From JANJUO01 sp942492935 (GTDB lineage: Bacteria > Bacteroidota > Ignavibacteria > Kapaibacteriales > UBA2268), in NCBI GenBank assembly GCA_942492935.1, contig OW818654.1, positions 4,340,001 to 4,404,000 of the forward strand: 64,000 nt of DNA, given 5' to 3'. Shown here one piece after another: positions 63,801 to 64,000 of this stretch; position 1 is the first letter of the stretch, and each line of letters begins with the position of its first letter. Below the pieces are notes generated by a model. That model was not told the DNA's origin. It ran no database searches and saw nothing but the letters and a program-made list of their open reading frames with translations. Position numbers and translations under genes: made by a program.

Positions 63801-63989
63801 CAAATTCCATGCAGGCATACCAATTAATTCTTCTTTTGTATATCCAAACAAATCACAAAATGCCTTATTAACATTGGTTAGAATACCTCTATTTGAAGAA
63901 TAAATTCCTTCTTTAATAGTATCAAATAACAATTTAAATTCGTTATTTTGATTTTCTAACTCCTGAAATGACGGTATTTGTGTATTCAT
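60819..63989 (-). CDS. Six-PAS-domain histidine kinase
   Basis: A 1056-residue soluble sensor kinase, complete at the window edge. Six PAS domains are visible, starting near residues 18 (FDTIKEGIYSSNRGILTNVNKA), 145 (YRKLIDNINAGVVVHAADTS), 300 (FRSIVNSSPTAMYFYRLENDS), 425 (AKIGGWKFDLIHQKLIWT), 555 (FKSLIDNAPDGVVIIDINGKF) and 690 (IAHLGSWYLNVETNEVVWS). Each is followed by an ITDRK-type PAC end. The HisKA H-box FLANMSHEIRTPMNGILGF and ATPase motifs NLVKNAIKFTKNGS, VKDTGIGIPKD and GAGLGLSISKAYIEMLGG complete it. No membrane segment and no receiver. Close in its core to the kinase at 28478. Confidence 0.93.
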   Translation of the reverse strand: MNTQIPSFQELENQNNEFKLLFDTIKEGIYSSNRGILTNVNKAFCDLFGYTKEELIGMPAWNLAKPELQDEVREGFIKRLKMQDNAPVITECMRKNGDCFFAEISISFQNDYTKNFGIVRDKSSKFKKEQELIIAKEIAEKNEIRYRKLIDNINAGVVVHAADTSIIKSNARANELLGLSDNQMKGKVAIDPDWKFIDENNNTIPINNYPVMRIIKSRDTINDQYLGVCRSKDDIVWLLVNGFPVINSNGEILEIVVSFIDITQRKKAKQLLQEKIEELNQSNKELFLAKEIAEESEEKFRSIVNSSPTAMYFYRLENDSMLVLIDANPSADRVIGISHESLIGMTIEEAFPKLVETEIPELYKKVARKEIGYQSFDIPYIDDRFSGIYRVFVYSTQKDTIAVEFVDISEKHKAKQALIESETFLNETNEMAKIGGWKFDLIHQKLIWTKEVYKIHEVDDDYQPMIENAIDFYDDDSKAIIQKSVEEVIKYGKPFNVELGINTAKGNHVIVQTKGGAQRNDSGEIVYLFGTFQDITDRKIKELELIEAKTKVEESEKLFKSLIDNAPDGVVIIDINGKFKYTSPNSARHFGYDENEILDHSGDEYTHPEDLLLIYKTFETILQNPDLKPKVQYRFRHKNGDYRWIETTFTNLLSDKTINGFILNFTDITERKKTLEDLVVAKEKAERNEVELTKVQEIAHLGSWYLNVETNEVVWSKELYNMYGFDPTLPPPPYTEHKKLFTNESWEILSSSLAKTAEKGIPYQLELKTVKKDGGYGWMWVRGEAVLDESNKIIGLWGAAQDISERKQNEAELIKAKDKAEESDRLKSAFLANMSHEIRTPMNGILGFAYLLKDPNLDGEEQQECIEMIEKSGKRMLNIINDIIDISKIEAGLMKLYIKESNINEQIDYIYTFFKPEAEAKNIKLLLKKSLTDRNAIIQTDKEKVYAIFTNLVKNAIKFTKNGSIEIGYNLKFNNEQWVLELYVKDTGIGIPKDRQEAIFERFIQADISNKMAHQGAGLGLSISKAYIEMLGGKIWLISEEGVGSTFYFTLPYNAN

Positions 63990-64000
63990 ATATATTTATA

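Overview
The window is strongly AT-rich and reads as chromosomal DNA from a Gram-negative member of the Bacteroidota/Chlorobiota/Ignavibacteriota/Kapaibacteriota (FCB) group. The pointers are type IX secretion (T9SS) C-terminal sorting or FlgD-Ig-like tails on several giant exported proteins, a gingipain/PorU-type C25 peptidase, choice-of-anchor-D and IgGFc-binding modules, a long NusB and a DUF3109 protein next to rpoN. The exact phylum is inference; no rRNA or tRNA gene was seen.

Layout. 1-1.5 kb: end of an ABC-2 type permease operon. 1.7-3.6 kb: a minus-strand toxin-antitoxin (TA) island (YoeB-like pair, orphan MNT nucleotidyltransferase with a HEPN remnant, HicAB, orphan antitoxin-like gene) broken up by palindromic repeats. 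3.7-8.6 kb: NusB, a TPR protein, a DUF4349 lipoprotein and a WG-repeat protein. 8.8-12.1 kb: cytochrome bd oxidase (cydAB) behind a His-rich NifX-like protein and a DUF134 regulator. 12.3-20.3 kb: a thioredoxin-like membrane protein, RadC, a repeat array, and envelope or secreted proteins. 20.6-25.2 kb: a 1521-residue T9SS cargo protein. 25.4-33.3 kb: three histidine kinases, one a hybrid kinase split by a decayed IS630-family element. 33.8-41.9 kb: the C25 peptidase, a CheY-like regulator, a lipoprotein and a beta-barrel-like protein. 42.4-45.2 kb: folB-folK-dnaG as an overlapping operon. 46.2-53.6 kb: rpoN, DUF3109, an outer-membrane protein and a second giant T9SS protein. 54.3-60.5 kb: a two-domain OmpA protein, Dabb protein, deoC, fRMsr, a TauE/SafE permease and a degenerate M16 peptidase. 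60.8-64 kb: a six-PAS histidine kinase.

Intergenic DNA is unusually rich in structured repeats. One family is a unit of about 134 bp made of three successive hairpins, found in tandem arrays or single copies at five places. A second is a MITE-like hairpin element with ends resembling tagcagtctgttgctcaa (three copies). Others are a double 10-bp-stem palindrome and a 19-bp perfect palindrome family. Where these touch genes they appear to have trimmed or extended the reading frame.

Functionally the window combines housekeeping genes (folate, primase, sigma-54, RadC, NusB, DeoC), micro-oxic respiration (bd oxidase), a heavy investment in cell-surface and secreted proteins, and PAS-rich sensory kinases without dedicated DNA-binding regulators nearby. 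I found no CRISPR array, prophage or biosynthetic cluster.
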